Translations under genes and position numbers: made by a program
Source of the DNA: Dokdonella_A sp963758365
Lineage (GTDB): Bacteria; Pseudomonadota; Gammaproteobacteria; Xanthomonadales; Rhodanobacteraceae
DNA length: 64,000 nucleotides
Assembly: GCA_963758365.1 (NCBI GenBank)
Contig: CAVWVB010000001.1
Coordinates: forward strand, 2,666,001-2,730,000
Direction of reading: 5' to 3'
The notes under the pieces: model-generated
Seen by the model: the letters and a program-made list of their open reading frames with translations, nothing else
Database searches by the model: none
Told to the model about the DNA's origin: nothing
Shown here: in pieces, positions 52,754 to 61,368 of the stretch
How positions within the stretch are numbered: the first letter of the stretch is position 1
Layout: each line of letters begins with the position of its first letter

Positions 52754-54919
52754 TCAGACCGGGTGCCGACGTACCGCAGTGACGACGTGCAGCCTCCTTA
52801 CGCGCCGCATCACGTCAGCCAGATGCTTGCGATTCCTGACTTCGATCGTGAACAGCATGGACGCGGTAGTCAGATCGCGCTCCTTGTACTCGACATTCTC
52901 GATGTTGGAAGCCGCCGCGGCGATTGCCGCGGCGACCTGGGCCAGCACACCGGGCTTGTTGGAGACCTCGATGTGCAGCTCGACCTTGTAGTCACCCTGC
53001 ACTGCGGCATCCCAGGCGATGTCAATCCAGCGCTCCGGCGATTTGCGCAGCTCGGACGCGTTCGGACATTCGAGCCGATGCACGACGATGCCCTTGCCGG
53101 CCGAGAGGAATCCGAAGATGTCGTCTCCCGGCACGGGATGACAGCAATTGCCGAAGCTGAGCACGCCGCGCTCGGCGCCCGTGATCAGGATTTTCTCATT
53201 GCTGTGCCGACGCACGACGTGCGGATGCTCACCCTGCGCGTCGAGCAGGGCCTTGGCCACCGACTCGGCCACGCGATTGCCGAGCGCGATGTCGGCGAGG
53301 AGTTCCTCGAAGCGCTTGAATTTCTGCTCGGCAAGATAGCGTTCCAGCACCGTGTGTGGAATCCCCTCGAGCGAGGCATCGAGCGCGTCGAACGCGCGAT
53401 CAAGCATGCGATGCCCGAAATCCACGGCATCCTCATGCTGCAGGCGCTTGAGATGATGGCGAATGGCGGTGCGCGCGCGCCCGGAGACCACCCACTCCAG
53501 CCATTGCGGACTCGGTGCAGCGGACGGTGCAGTCACGATCTCGATGGTCTGACCGCTGACCAGTGGCGTGCGCAACGGCACAAGCTTCTTGTCGGCACGC
53601 GCGGCCACGGCATGATCGCCGACGTCGGTGTGCACGAAATAGGCGAAATCGAGCGCCGTCGCATTGCGCGGCAGCGCAAGGATCTCTCCCTTCGGCGAAA
53701 ACAGGTAGACCTCGTCCGGAAACAGGTCGACCTTGACGTTTTCGATGAACTCGAGCGACGAGGGCATGTCGGACTGGCGATCGACCATGCTCGAAAGCCA
53801 TTCGCGTGCGCGCGATTGCGCGCTGTTGGCGGGCGCCGCGTCGGTCTTGTAGACCCAGTGCGCTGCGACGCCGCGTTCGGCGACCGCATCCATCTCCTCG
53901 GTGCGGATCTGGATCTCGATCGGTGCGCCGAACGGCCCGAACAGCACGGTGTGCAGCGACTGGTAGCCGTTCGCCTTGGGAATCGCTATGAAATCGCGGA
54001 TGCGTCCATCGAGCGGTTTGTACAGACCGTGCACCGCACCCAGCGCGTTGTAGCAGTGCGCGACGCTGCCAACGACGACGCGGAATCCGTAGACGTCCAT
54101 GACCTGCGCGAACGACTTGTGCTCGTTGCGCATCTTCGAATAGATGCTGAAGGGCGACTTGATCCGGCCCATCACGCGATGCGGGATCTGTTCGGAGTCC
54201 AGGCGCGCGTTGAGCGCTTCCTCGATCCGTCCCATGGCCTCGCGTCGATTACCCAGGACCGCGCGGATGCGCTCGGCGATCACCCGATGCCGGTCGGGAT
54301 GCAGCATGCGAAACCCGAGATCCTGAAGCTCCGACTTGAAGCGGTTCATGCCGAGCCGCTGCGCGATTGGTGCGTAGATCTCCAGCGTCTCGCGCGCGAT
54401 CCGCCGGCGCGAAACCGCCTCCATCACGCCGAGGGTCCGCATGTTGTGCAGTCTATCGGCGAGCTTGATCAGGATCACCCGCAGGTCGCGGGCCATCGCG
54501 AGCAGCATCTTGCGAAAGCTCTCGGCGGCAGCTTCCTGACGACTGCGGAACCTGACCTTGTCGAGTTTGGTGACGCCGTCGACCAGCTCGATCACGGTCT
54601 CGCCAAACTCGGCACCGATCTGCGCGGAGGTGAGTTCGGTGTCTTCCAGCGTGTCGTGGAGGATGGCCGCGATGATCGTTTCGGCATCCATGCCGAGCTC
54701 GGCGAGGATACTTGCGACCGCGATCGGATGCGTGATGTAGGGCTCGCCGCTCTTGCGCGTCTGTCCGGCGTGGGCCACCGCGCCGATTTCATAGGCGCGG
54801 CGCACGCGTGCGACCTGCTCGGCAGGCAGATAGGTCGCGAGCTGCTGTTCGAGCGCACGCACGTCCGCCAGAGGCTGGTTCGCCAGCGTCCGCGCGCGCC
54901 CTGACGCAGTCGTGGCCAT
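52754..54919 (-). CDS. spoT: Bifunctional (p)ppGpp synthetase/hydrolase SpoT
   Basis: 721 residues. An HD hydrolase domain has AHAGQTRKSGEPYITHP and HDTLEDT (H88-D89, E92-D93), all intact, so the hydrolase should work. The synthetase domain carries GRIKSPFSIYSKM, DVYGFRVVV and IPKANGYQSLHT. TGS (VYLFSPKGEILALPRNATALDFAY) and a C-terminal ACT domain (VELHIEVSNKPGVLAQVAAA) complete the long RSH layout. It controls the stringent response. It lies between ridA and rpoZ, 61 bases after rpoZ. No relA gene lies in this window. Confidence 0.95.
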   Translation of the reverse strand: MATTASGRARTLANQPLADVRALEQQLATYLPAEQVARVRRAYEIGAVAHAGQTRKSGEPYITHPIAVASILAELGMDAETIIAAILHDTLEDTELTSAQIGAEFGETVIELVDGVTKLDKVRFRSRQEAAAESFRKMLLAMARDLRVILIKLADRLHNMRTLGVMEAVSRRRIARETLEIYAPIAQRLGMNRFKSELQDLGFRMLHPDRHRVIAERIRAVLGNRREAMGRIEEALNARLDSEQIPHRVMGRIKSPFSIYSKMRNEHKSFAQVMDVYGFRVVVGSVAHCYNALGAVHGLYKPLDGRIRDFIAIPKANGYQSLHTVLFGPFGAPIEIQIRTEEMDAVAERGVAAHWVYKTDAAPANSAQSRAREWLSSMVDRQSDMPSSLEFIENVKVDLFPDEVYLFSPKGEILALPRNATALDFAYFVHTDVGDHAVAARADKKLVPLRTPLVSGQTIEIVTAPSAAPSPQWLEWVVSGRARTAIRHHLKRLQHEDAVDFGHRMLDRAFDALDASLEGIPHTVLERYLAEQKFKRFEELLADIALGNRVAESVAKALLDAQGEHPHVVRRHSNEKILITGAERGVLSFGNCCHPVPGDDIFGFLSAGKGIVVHRLECPNASELRKSPERWIDIAWDAAVQGDYKVELHIEVSNKPGVLAQVAAAIAAAASNIENVEYKERDLTTASMLFTIEVRNRKHLADVMRRVRRLHVVTAVRRHPV

Positions 54920-54980
54920 GACGTCGAACCAGCCGGTCAGGCCGTTCCGTCAGAACGACACGGGTCGTGTCGCGGCAGCA

Positions 54981-55274
54981 TCAAAGATCGTCGCCGCCCT
55001 TGCTGAGGTCGTCGTCGACTTCGGCAGCGGCCCATTCCAGCGCCTCGCGCTCGGCACGTTCGCGCTCCTGACGATCGATCTCGTCGATCATCGTCTGATC
55101 GACCTGGCGGTCGGCGATTTCGCGCAGCGCGAGCACGGTCGGCTTGTCATTGTGGGCCTCGACCGCGGACGTCGCGCCCTTCGACAGCTGGCGCGCACGC
55201 TTGGTCGCCATCAACACGAGCTCGAAGCGGTTGTCCACTACTTCGAGGCAATCTTCCACGGTGATCCGTGCCAT
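54981..55274 (-). CDS. rpoZ: RNA polymerase omega subunit
   Basis: 97 residues. The omega signature is MARITVEDCLEVVDNRFELV, then ATKRARQLSKG and DKPTVLALREIADRQV. Omega binds the beta-prime C-terminus, assists assembly of RNA polymerase, and makes one ppGpp site. GGAGAG precedes the ATG. It is followed by spoT on the same strand. Unusually it is not next to gmk, which is 4.5 kb away on the same strand beyond the mla block. Confidence 0.96.
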   Translation of the reverse strand: MARITVEDCLEVVDNRFELVLMATKRARQLSKGATSAVEAHNDKPTVLALREIADRQVDQTMIDEIDRQERERAEREALEWAAAEVDDDLSKGGDDL

Positions 55275-55489
55275 CGGGAACTCTCCGGTAAAATTGAAGC
55301 CAATTCATGGCTTTACGGCCCATCATTCTAGCGCCCGGCCATTGTGCAGCGCAATCATCGCAGGCGCCTGCGGCGCGCTGCCGGCGCAGGCGGGTGCTGC
55401 TGCCCGTGGATTTCGCGTAGCCTTGCAATGCGGAAGGGAATACCCAAATGCCACGGACGCCTGCGTCCGCGCGCCATCGAGATGACTCC
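55275..55489. promoter_or_regulatory. Divergent region rpoZ / mlaA
   Basis: 215 bases between divergent genes, so promoters of both should be here. The left part (55280-55330) is comparatively AT-rich (AAAATTGAAGCCAATTC at about 55292-55308, containing an imperfect inverted repeat GAAGCCAATTC / CATGGC) and is the best candidate for the rpoZ promoter. No certain hexamer pair is assigned. Confidence 0.35.
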
Positions 55490-56302
55490 ATGCGATCCAA
55501 GTTCATTGCGGATACCCTGCGCGCGGGCATGCTGGCGGCCTGCGTGGTCCTCTTTGCAGGCTGCACGATTGCCAAGCCCCGGACCGATGACCCGTGGGAG
55601 AAGTTCAATCGCAGGATGTACGCATTCAACGACGTTGCGGACAAGGCCGTGATTCGCCCGACGGCGCTCGCCTATCGCAAGGTCACCTCGGCGAACGCAC
55701 GGCGCGTCATTGCGAATTTCTTCTCCAACATCCGTATGCCGGTCACGATCATCAACGATGTGTTGCAGGCCGATCCGGTGGCCGCGGCACGCAATACGGG
55801 ACGCTTCCTGATCAATTCGACCGTCGGTTTCGTCGGCCTGTTCGATCCGGCCAGCGAGTTGCGCCTGCCTCCGGAGGAAACCGATTTCGGCGTCACGCTC
55901 GCCAAATGGGGACTCCCGGAAGGACCGTACGTCGTGCTGCCTCTGATCGGCTCGACATCGGTGCGCGATGTCTGGCGCCTGCCCGCCGACCACTACATGG
56001 ACCCGCTCGGCTGGTATGCCGATCATCACGACTTCCGCTACAACGCCGAACAGTTCCCCAGTTTGTTCTACCTGATTACCCTGCGCGCACGGGGCATCGA
56101 GGCCGAAGGCCTGCTCGAGGGGGTCTACGATCCCTACGTCTTCTACCGCGACGCCTATCGCCAGCGCCGCCTGTACGACATCTATGACGGCCAGCCGCCC
56201 ATGGACGTGATCGAGGAGATGCAGGGAACAGGCGACATCGATGTCGACAAGCTGCTCGAGGAGCAGCAGAAGTACGAGAAGCAACACCCCGCCAGACACT
56301 GA
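55490..56302 (+). CDS. mlaA: Phospholipid-binding lipoprotein MlaA (VacJ)
   Basis: 270 residues. A lipoprotein signal with lipobox VVLFAGC precedes the MlaA signature DPWEKFNRRMYAFNDVADK. The family continues with NFFSNIRMPVTIINDVLQ and INSTVGFVGLFDPASELRL. It sits in the outer membrane and extracts misplaced phospholipids for transport back by MlaFEDBC. GAGATGA precedes ATG 55490; a longer reading to 55448 has no signal sequence at its start. It is convergent with mlaB, 11 bases between the stops. Confidence 0.94.
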   Translation: MRSKFIADTLRAGMLAACVVLFAGCTIAKPRTDDPWEKFNRRMYAFNDVADKAVIRPTALAYRKVTSANARRVIANFFSNIRMPVTIINDVLQADPVAAARNTGRFLINSTVGFVGLFDPASELRLPPEETDFGVTLAKWGLPEGPYVVLPLIGSTSVRDVWRLPADHYMDPLGWYADHHDFRYNAEQFPSLFYLITLRARGIEAEGLLEGVYDPYVFYRDAYRQRRLYDIYDGQPPMDVIEEMQGTGDIDVDKLLEEQQKYEKQHPARH

Positions 56303-56313
56303 CCGTCGCTGGC

Positions 56314-56616
56314 TCAGTCCACGGCACCGAGCAACGGGATCGCGTCGCAAAGCTGCGCCAGCGCGGCCAGCCCGGCCGGAATGCCCGCGAAACGCAGTTT
56401 TACGCCGGCCCGGCGCGCGCGCGCAGCCCACGCGATCAGCACCGCCAGTGTGGCACTGTCGACGCGTTCGAGACCTGCGATATCGACCGCCACCGTATCC
56501 ACCGCGCCATCATGCAGTTCATGGCTGCGCGCGAGTGCTGCGGTCGCTTCCGCAATGCCGAGCGGCCCGCTGACGCGAATTCTCGAGGCATCGACGCGAT
56601 CGATGCGCAACGGCAT
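56314..56616 (-). CDS. mlaB: MlaB, STAS-domain component of the Mla ABC transporter
   Basis: 100 residues. The STAS fold is recognisable in DTVAVDIAGLERVDSATLAV (conserved Ser-Ala-Thr following the Asp) and ARRAGVKLRFAGIPAGLAAL. MlaB stabilises the MlaF ATPase and supports its activity. The start at 56616 comes two bases after the mlaC stop. It is the last gene of mlaFEDCB. Confidence 0.87.
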   Translation of the reverse strand: MPLRIDRVDASRIRVSGPLGIAEATAALARSHELHDGAVDTVAVDIAGLERVDSATLAVLIAWAARARRAGVKLRFAGIPAGLAALAQLCDAIPLLGAVD

Positions 56617-56618
56617 GC

Positions 56619-57266
56619 TCAGGCTCCGCCCTTCTGGTTCTTTTCCAGATCCTCGAGCGCCTTTTCGCCCTGTGTCTCCAGTCGCCTGATCAGCGCGTCG
56701 AGACTGGTCCTGCGGATTTCCGCGCTGACCTGGTTGCGGTAGTTGGTGATGTACGAAATGCCTTCGATGATCACGTCGTACGCCTTCCATTCACCGGACT
56801 TGGTCTTGCGGAACGCGTAGTCGACAGCGAGAGTCTTGCCATCGTCGAGTACGACTTCCGTCCGCACGATCGAGCGCTTCTCGCTCAGGTCGCCCTTGCT
56901 CGGCAATACCCGGACACGACCACGCGTGTAATTGAGCAACCCTTCCGCGTAGCGGTGCGCAATCGAGTTGTAAAACGCCTTGGCGAAGCGCGCGCGCTGC
57001 TCGGGAGTCGCTGTGCGCGCGTACTGGCCGAGCACGAGAATCGACGCGTAGTCGATGTCGAAGCGCGGCAGCAGGATGCCGTCGATCAGCTTGATCAGCT
57101 TGTCGCGGTCGGCTTTCAGCTCCGCCTGATGACCGTCGATCGCCTTGCCCAGATCGTCGGCGATACCCTGCACGACCTGGTCCGGGGTCTGCGTTTCGGC
57201 GCGCACCGGCGCGGCGACGAGGACGGCGACCAGCAACGCGAAAACGATGCCTGACATGCGCAACAT
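56619..57266 (-). CDS. mlaC: Periplasmic phospholipid carrier MlaC
   Basis: 215 residues. A signal peptide (ALLVAVLVAAPVRAE) precedes the MlaC/Tol-Tol-Ttg2 domain: ILLPRFDIDYASILVLGQYA, LLNYTRGRVRVLPSKGD, and YRNQVSAEIRRTSLDALIRR. It ferries phospholipid between MlaA in the outer membrane and MlaFEDB in the inner membrane. GAGGACCCCT leads into ATG 57266. It begins eight bases after the mlaD stop. Confidence 0.93.
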   Translation of the reverse strand: MLRMSGIVFALLVAVLVAAPVRAETQTPDQVVQGIADDLGKAIDGHQAELKADRDKLIKLIDGILLPRFDIDYASILVLGQYARTATPEQRARFAKAFYNSIAHRYAEGLLNYTRGRVRVLPSKGDLSEKRSIVRTEVVLDDGKTLAVDYAFRKTKSGEWKAYDVIIEGISYITNYRNQVSAEIRRTSLDALIRRLETQGEKALEDLEKNQKGGA

Positions 57267-57274
57267 AGGGGTCC

Positions 57275-57817
57275 TCAATGCTTGGTTGGAGTGCCGGGCG
57301 GATTCGCCGGGGCGGACTTGGTGTCGTCCTGGTCCGCGGATTGGTCGTTCGCCGGCTTCTGCGGCGACCCATTGACGAGGAATTTCCCGATCAGGTCCTC
57401 GAGTTGCATCGACGACTGCGTGAGCACGAATTCGTCGCCGTTCTTGAACATCTCGGGGGAACCGCCAGGCTGGATGCCAACGTACTGGTCTCCAAGTAAA
57501 CCGCTGGTGAATATCGCGGCCGACGAATCGTCCGGCACCTCGTTGTAGCGCTTGTCGATCGATAGCCGGACCAGCGCGTCGAGCTTGAGCGGGTCGAGTT
57601 CGATCGAATCGACCGATCCGATGCGCACACCGGCCAGCTTCACCGGCGCGCGCAGCTTGAGCTGGCCGATATTGGTGAAACGCGCCTTGAGCGTGTAGCT
57701 GTCGCCCTGACGGAAGTTCGCGACGGAAGTCGTCTGCGTCGCGAGATACGCGAGTGCCGCAAATCCGAGCAGGATGAACAGGCCGGTGCCGATCTGATAG
57801 GAACGTCGTTGGTTCAT
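57275..57817 (-). CDS. mlaD: MCE-domain lipid-binding protein MlaD
   Basis: 180 residues. An N-terminal membrane helix (QIGTGLFILLGFAALAYLAT) is followed by the MCE domain (LKARFTNIGQLKLRAPVKLA, GVRIGSVDSIELDPLKLDAL, IFTSGLLGDQYVGIQPGG). A tail rich in Lys/Pro/Ala ends PTKH. MlaD forms the hexameric ring of the MlaFEDB complex that receives lipid from MlaC. It is separated from mlaE by an unusually long 154-base spacer. Confidence 0.94.
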   Translation of the reverse strand: MNQRRSYQIGTGLFILLGFAALAYLATQTTSVANFRQGDSYTLKARFTNIGQLKLRAPVKLAGVRIGSVDSIELDPLKLDALVRLSIDKRYNEVPDDSSAAIFTSGLLGDQYVGIQPGGSPEMFKNGDEFVLTQSSMQLEDLIGKFLVNGSPQKPANDQSADQDDTKSAPANPPGTPTKH

Positions 57818-57971
57818 GCGAAAAACCTCTATTCGTTTGCTTCCTTGTCCCTGCGGGAGAAGCTGGCGCGAAGCGCCGGATGACTGTTCGAACACACCTG
57901 TGGATTCGCGTCCGTCCAGTCCTCATCCATACCGCTCTCCCGGCGCAAGGGCGGTTCAATCCACTCCGTTC
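57818..57971. repeat. Spacer between mlaE and mlaD with repeat-like sequence
   Basis: 154 bases within an otherwise compact unit. The centre (about 57845-57885) includes CTTGTCCCTGCGGGAGAAGC and an inverted repeat GGCGC-GAA-GCGCC, resembling short dispersed intergenic repeats seen in Xanthomonas and Lysobacter relatives. No ORF or promoter is clear. Confidence 0.35.
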
Positions 57972-58742
57972 CTACATCAGGAATGCGGTCATCACGAAAT
58001 CGAGGGCAAGCACGACGATCGACGAGAACACGACGGTCCGCGTGGTCGCGTAGGCGACGCCCTCGCTGGTCGGCGGCGTGGTATAGCCCTGGAACACCGC
58101 GATCAGCGCGACCACGGCGCCGAACGCAACGCTCTTCCAGACGCCGTTGACGACGTCCTTCCAGACGTCGACGCTCGAAGTCATGTTCGACCAGAACGTG
58201 CCGTTGTCGAGGCCGAGCCATGACACGCCGACGAGGTGTGCGCCGAAGATGCCCATCGCATTGAATACGCAGGCCAGCAACGGCATCGCCACGACCCCGG
58301 CGAGGAACCGTGGCGCGGCGACATAGGCGAGCGGATCGACCGCCATCATCTCCATCGCGGACAGCTGATCGGTAGCACGCATCAGGCCGATCTCGGCGGT
58401 AATCGAAGTACCGGCCCGCCCCGCGAACAGCAGCGCGGTCACGACCGGCCCGAGTTCGCGGTACAGCGAGAGCGAAACCACGGTACCCAGCGCGGCGGTG
58501 CCTCCGAAGATCGAAAGGACGTAGTAGAGCTGCAGGCCGAGCACCATGCCGACGAACAGGCCGCAGGTGATGATGATCACGAGGCTCATCGCGCCGACGA
58601 ACCAGATCTGGCGGACCGTCTCGCGGAAGTGGCGCAGGCTCTTCGGGACGGCCGCAAGGATCTGCAGCAGGAACAGGCCGCACGCGCCGACCTGGGCCAG
58701 TGCATCGCCGACCATCGAGGGCGACTTGCGAGCTTCGCTCAT
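57972..58742 (-). CDS. mlaE: MlaE, permease of the Mla phospholipid ABC transporter
   Basis: 256 residues, all membrane. The conserved loop LLFAGRAGTSITAEIGLMRATDQL and AMEMMAVDPLAYVAAPRFLAG (only cores quoted) are MlaE/YrbE hallmarks, as are FVGMVLGLQLYYVLS and DVVNGVWKSVAFG. It is the transmembrane subunit working with MlaF. The ATG overlaps the mlaF stop by four bases (ATGA). Confidence 0.95.
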   Translation of the reverse strand: MSEARKSPSMVGDALAQVGACGLFLLQILAAVPKSLRHFRETVRQIWFVGAMSLVIIITCGLFVGMVLGLQLYYVLSIFGGTAALGTVVSLSLYRELGPVVTALLFAGRAGTSITAEIGLMRATDQLSAMEMMAVDPLAYVAAPRFLAGVVAMPLLACVFNAMGIFGAHLVGVSWLGLDNGTFWSNMTSSVDVWKDVVNGVWKSVAFGAVVALIAVFQGYTTPPTSEGVAYATTRTVVFSSIVVLALDFVMTAFLM

Positions 58743-59590
58743 GGTGCAGCGGCCGCCTGCGCGGCGGCGGACGGGAAGCCGAGGTCGGTGGCGTAGTCAC
58801 GTGCTGGATACTGGAAAGGCACGGGACCATCCGCCTCGCCCCCGAAGAATTGCCGGGTCCATGCCGAATCGCCACGTGCGAGTTCGTCCGGCGTGCCCTT
58901 CGCGACGACCTTGCCGCCGGCGATGAGGTACACGTAATCCGCGGCTCGCTTGACCGCCGCGAACTCGTGCGCGACGAGGACGCTGGTCAGACCGAGCGTG
59001 TCGTTGAGCGTACGGATCAGTTTCAGCACCTGGTTCAGTGCGATCGGATCGAGGCCGACGAAGGGTTCGTCATAGAGGATCAGCATCGGATCGCGGATCA
59101 TCGCGCGGGCCAGCGCGACGCGGCGCGCCATGCCGCCGGACAATTCGCTTGGCATCAGGTTCGCCGCACCGCGCAGGCCGACCGCCTGCAGCTTGGTCAG
59201 CACGATATTGCGCACCAGTTCCTCGGGCAGCCTGAGATGCTGGCGCAGCGGAAACGCGACGTTCTCGAAGACGCTGAAATCGGTGAGCAATGCGGAGTTC
59301 TGGAACAGGAAACCGATCCGCTCGCGCAATTCGAATAACGCGTTGCGGGACAACGCCGACACATCGAGGCCGTCGACGCGCACGCGCCCGCCATCCGGCA
59401 TCAGTTGTCCGGTGACATGTCGCAGCAGCGTGGTCTTGCCGGTTCCGCTCGGACCCATGATCGCGACCACCTTGCCGCGCACGATGTCGAGATCGAGTCC
59501 GTCGAAGATCACCTTGCCACCGAGCCGCGTGCGCACGCCGCGGACCTGCACTAGCGCTTGGGGGGCCTGCGTTGCGGAAACTTCGGTCAC
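58739..59590 (-). CDS. mlaF: MlaF, ATPase of the Mla phospholipid ABC transporter
   Basis: 283 residues. ABC motifs: Walker A IMGPSGTGKTTLLRH, Q-loop FLFQNSALL, signature SELSGGMARRVALARA, Walker B LILYDEPFVGLDPI, and H-loop VLVAHEFAAVKRAAD. The C-terminal extension PVPFQYPARDYATDL is typical of MlaF. The likely start is GTG 59590 (VTEVSATQA); ATG 59698 would extend into sequence with no coding character. It is the first gene of mlaFEDCB. The gap to gmk (59591-59805) should contain the promoter, but no hexamer pair is clear. Confidence 0.93.
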   Translation of the reverse strand: MTEVSATQAPQALVQVRGVRTRLGGKVIFDGLDLDIVRGKVVAIMGPSGTGKTTLLRHVTGQLMPDGGRVRVDGLDVSALSRNALFELRERIGFLFQNSALLTDFSVFENVAFPLRQHLRLPEELVRNIVLTKLQAVGLRGAANLMPSELSGGMARRVALARAMIRDPMLILYDEPFVGLDPIALNQVLKLIRTLNDTLGLTSVLVAHEFAAVKRAADYVYLIAGGKVVAKGTPDELARGDSAWTRQFFGGEADGPVPFQYPARDYATDLGFPSAAAQAAAAP

Positions 59591-59805
59591 GCGCTGGATT
59601 CCATGGAGGGGCAAGCATTGCGCCGCGCCACCCGCAATCGAAGGCGGATAGCGAGCGTCGCCTGGGTTCGCTACACGCCGAGGATCTGGATCGGCCATCG
59701 TCCGGAACCAGAGGCGGCTCCGGACTTTGCCGGAACAACGGATCGGTGCGGGTCCGGCGGCTACATTAGCCGATGCGACGGGACGATCGCCAGCCGGAAT
59801 TGTGT

Positions 59806-60438
59806 CTACTCGGCCTTGAGCAGGTCACCGAGCAGCGTGGAATGGCGACTGATCTGGGCTCGACCGCGCAGCCGCTGGCACGAGACGATCGCGCGCAAAT
59901 CGGCGAGCGCGTCGGCGAACTGGTCGTTGACGACGATGTAGTCGAAGTCGGCCGCATGCGAGATTTCCTCGCGCGAATCGGCCAGGCGCCGCGAAATTGT
60001 CGCCGCATCGTCCGAACCGCGCGTGCGCAGGCGCCGCTCCAGTTCCGCGCGCGACGGCGGCAGGATGAAGATGCTGACGCAATCTGGGCGCGCGGCGCGG
60101 ACCTGGAGCGCTCCTTGCCAATCGATCTCCAGCAGGATGTCGCGCCCTGCGGCGAGCAGCGGTTCGACCGCATCGCGCGCGGTGCCCTTCAGGTCGCCGT
60201 GAACATTGGCATGTTCGTAGAACGCGCCCTTCGCAGCCATGTGTTCGAAGACTTCGCGGGACACGAAGTGATAGTGCCGGCCGTCGACTTCACCGGGCCG
60301 CGGCAGGCGCGAGGTATATGACACCGACAACCCGATCCCCGGTTCACGTTCGAGCAATGCATTGACCAGACTCGTCTTGCCGGAACCCGAAGGGGCAGCG
60401 ACGATGTACAGCGTTCCCTGGAGGGCCGAACTGCTCAT
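59806..60438 (-). CDS. gmk: Guanylate kinase
   Basis: 210 residues. The P-loop is AAPSGSGKTSLVNA (about 14-27). GMP-binding residues lie in SVSYTSRLPRPGEVDGRHYH and FEHMAAKGAFYEHANVHGD, and ILLEIDWQGALQV and RLRTRGSDDAATISRRLAD complete the lid. It phosphorylates GMP to GDP. The start overlaps the yicC stop by four bases (ATGA), giving yicC-gmk as one unit. rpoZ is not next to it. Confidence 0.95.
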   Translation of the reverse strand: MSSSALQGTLYIVAAPSGSGKTSLVNALLEREPGIGLSVSYTSRLPRPGEVDGRHYHFVSREVFEHMAAKGAFYEHANVHGDLKGTARDAVEPLLAAGRDILLEIDWQGALQVRAARPDCVSIFILPPSRAELERRLRTRGSDDAATISRRLADSREEISHAADFDYIVVNDQFADALADLRAIVSCQRLRGRAQISRHSTLLGDLLKAE

Positions 60439-61298
60439 TCGAGATTCTGTACCTGCTCGCGCATCTGCTCGATCAGCACCTTGAGCTCGACGGCTGCATT
60501 CGTGGTGCGCGGATCGGCCGCCTTGGAGCCCAGTGTATTCGCCTCGCGGTTGAATTCCTGCATCAGGAAATCGAGGCGGCGACCGACTGCTTCGCCAAGG
60601 CCGAAAACGCGGCGCGCCTCGGCAACATGGGCGACGAGACGATCGAGTTCCTCGTCGACATCGATGCGCTGGACCTGCATCACGACCTCCTGCTCGACGC
60701 GACCCGGATCGAGCGGCTGCTTGAGTTCGGACAGGCGGGCATCGAAGCGCGCGCGCAGCGCTGCGCGGACCTCGGGCAAATGGGCGCGCACGTCGGCGAC
60801 GATGCGCTCGATCGCGTCCAGGCGCTCGAGCATGAACCCGCCCAGGCGTTCCCCCTCGCGTGCACGCGCGGCCACCATGTCGGCAAGAGCCTGATCGAGC
60901 AGGGTCAGCGCATCTTCGCGCAACGATTCCTGGTCGCTTTCGCGATCGAGCAATACGCCTGGCCAGGTGAGCAAAGTGGTGAAATCGACATGGAGCTGCG
61001 GAAACCTCGCCGCCAGCATCTGCGCGGTCTCGGCCAGCCGCGACACCAGCGCCTCGTCGACCGCGATTGCGGACGCGTCGGCGACGGCGGGCTTCCAGCG
61101 CAAGCCGAGATCGACCTTGCCGCGCGAGAGCCGCGCACCGACCCGCTCGCGCACGAGCGGCTCGAGCGTGCGCAGTTCCTCGGGCAGACGCAGGCTGAGC
61201 TCGAGATAGCGATGATTGACTGAACGCAGTTCGATCGCGATCAGGCCGTGCCCGGTGTCTTTTTCGGCGCTTGCAAAGGCAGTCATGCTGCGCAGCAT
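60435..61298 (-). CDS. yicC: YicC family endoribonuclease-like protein
   Basis: 287 residues. The YicC N-terminal signature is MLRSMTAFASAEKD, with IAIELRSVNHRYLELSLRLP. The DUF1732 C-terminal domain has RRLDFLMQEFNREANTLGSK and RTTNAAVELKVLIEQMREQ, including the conserved E-x-N-T. Members have been reported to act in RNA turnover. The ATG at 61298 matches the usual family beginning; a longer reading to 61370 is unlikely. It is coupled to gmk downstream and divergent from rph. Confidence 0.93.
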   Translation of the reverse strand: MLRSMTAFASAEKDTGHGLIAIELRSVNHRYLELSLRLPEELRTLEPLVRERVGARLSRGKVDLGLRWKPAVADASAIAVDEALVSRLAETAQMLAARFPQLHVDFTTLLTWPGVLLDRESDQESLREDALTLLDQALADMVAARAREGERLGGFMLERLDAIERIVADVRAHLPEVRAALRARFDARLSELKQPLDPGRVEQEVVMQVQRIDVDEELDRLVAHVAEARRVFGLGEAVGRRLDFLMQEFNREANTLGSKAADPRTTNAAVELKVLIEQMREQVQNLE

Positions 61299-61368
61299 CG
61301 GCGTTTCCGGCGAACCTGAGGGGGCGCAATGGTAAACTCCACGGCCCAATTGCCAAAGCACTCCCCGC

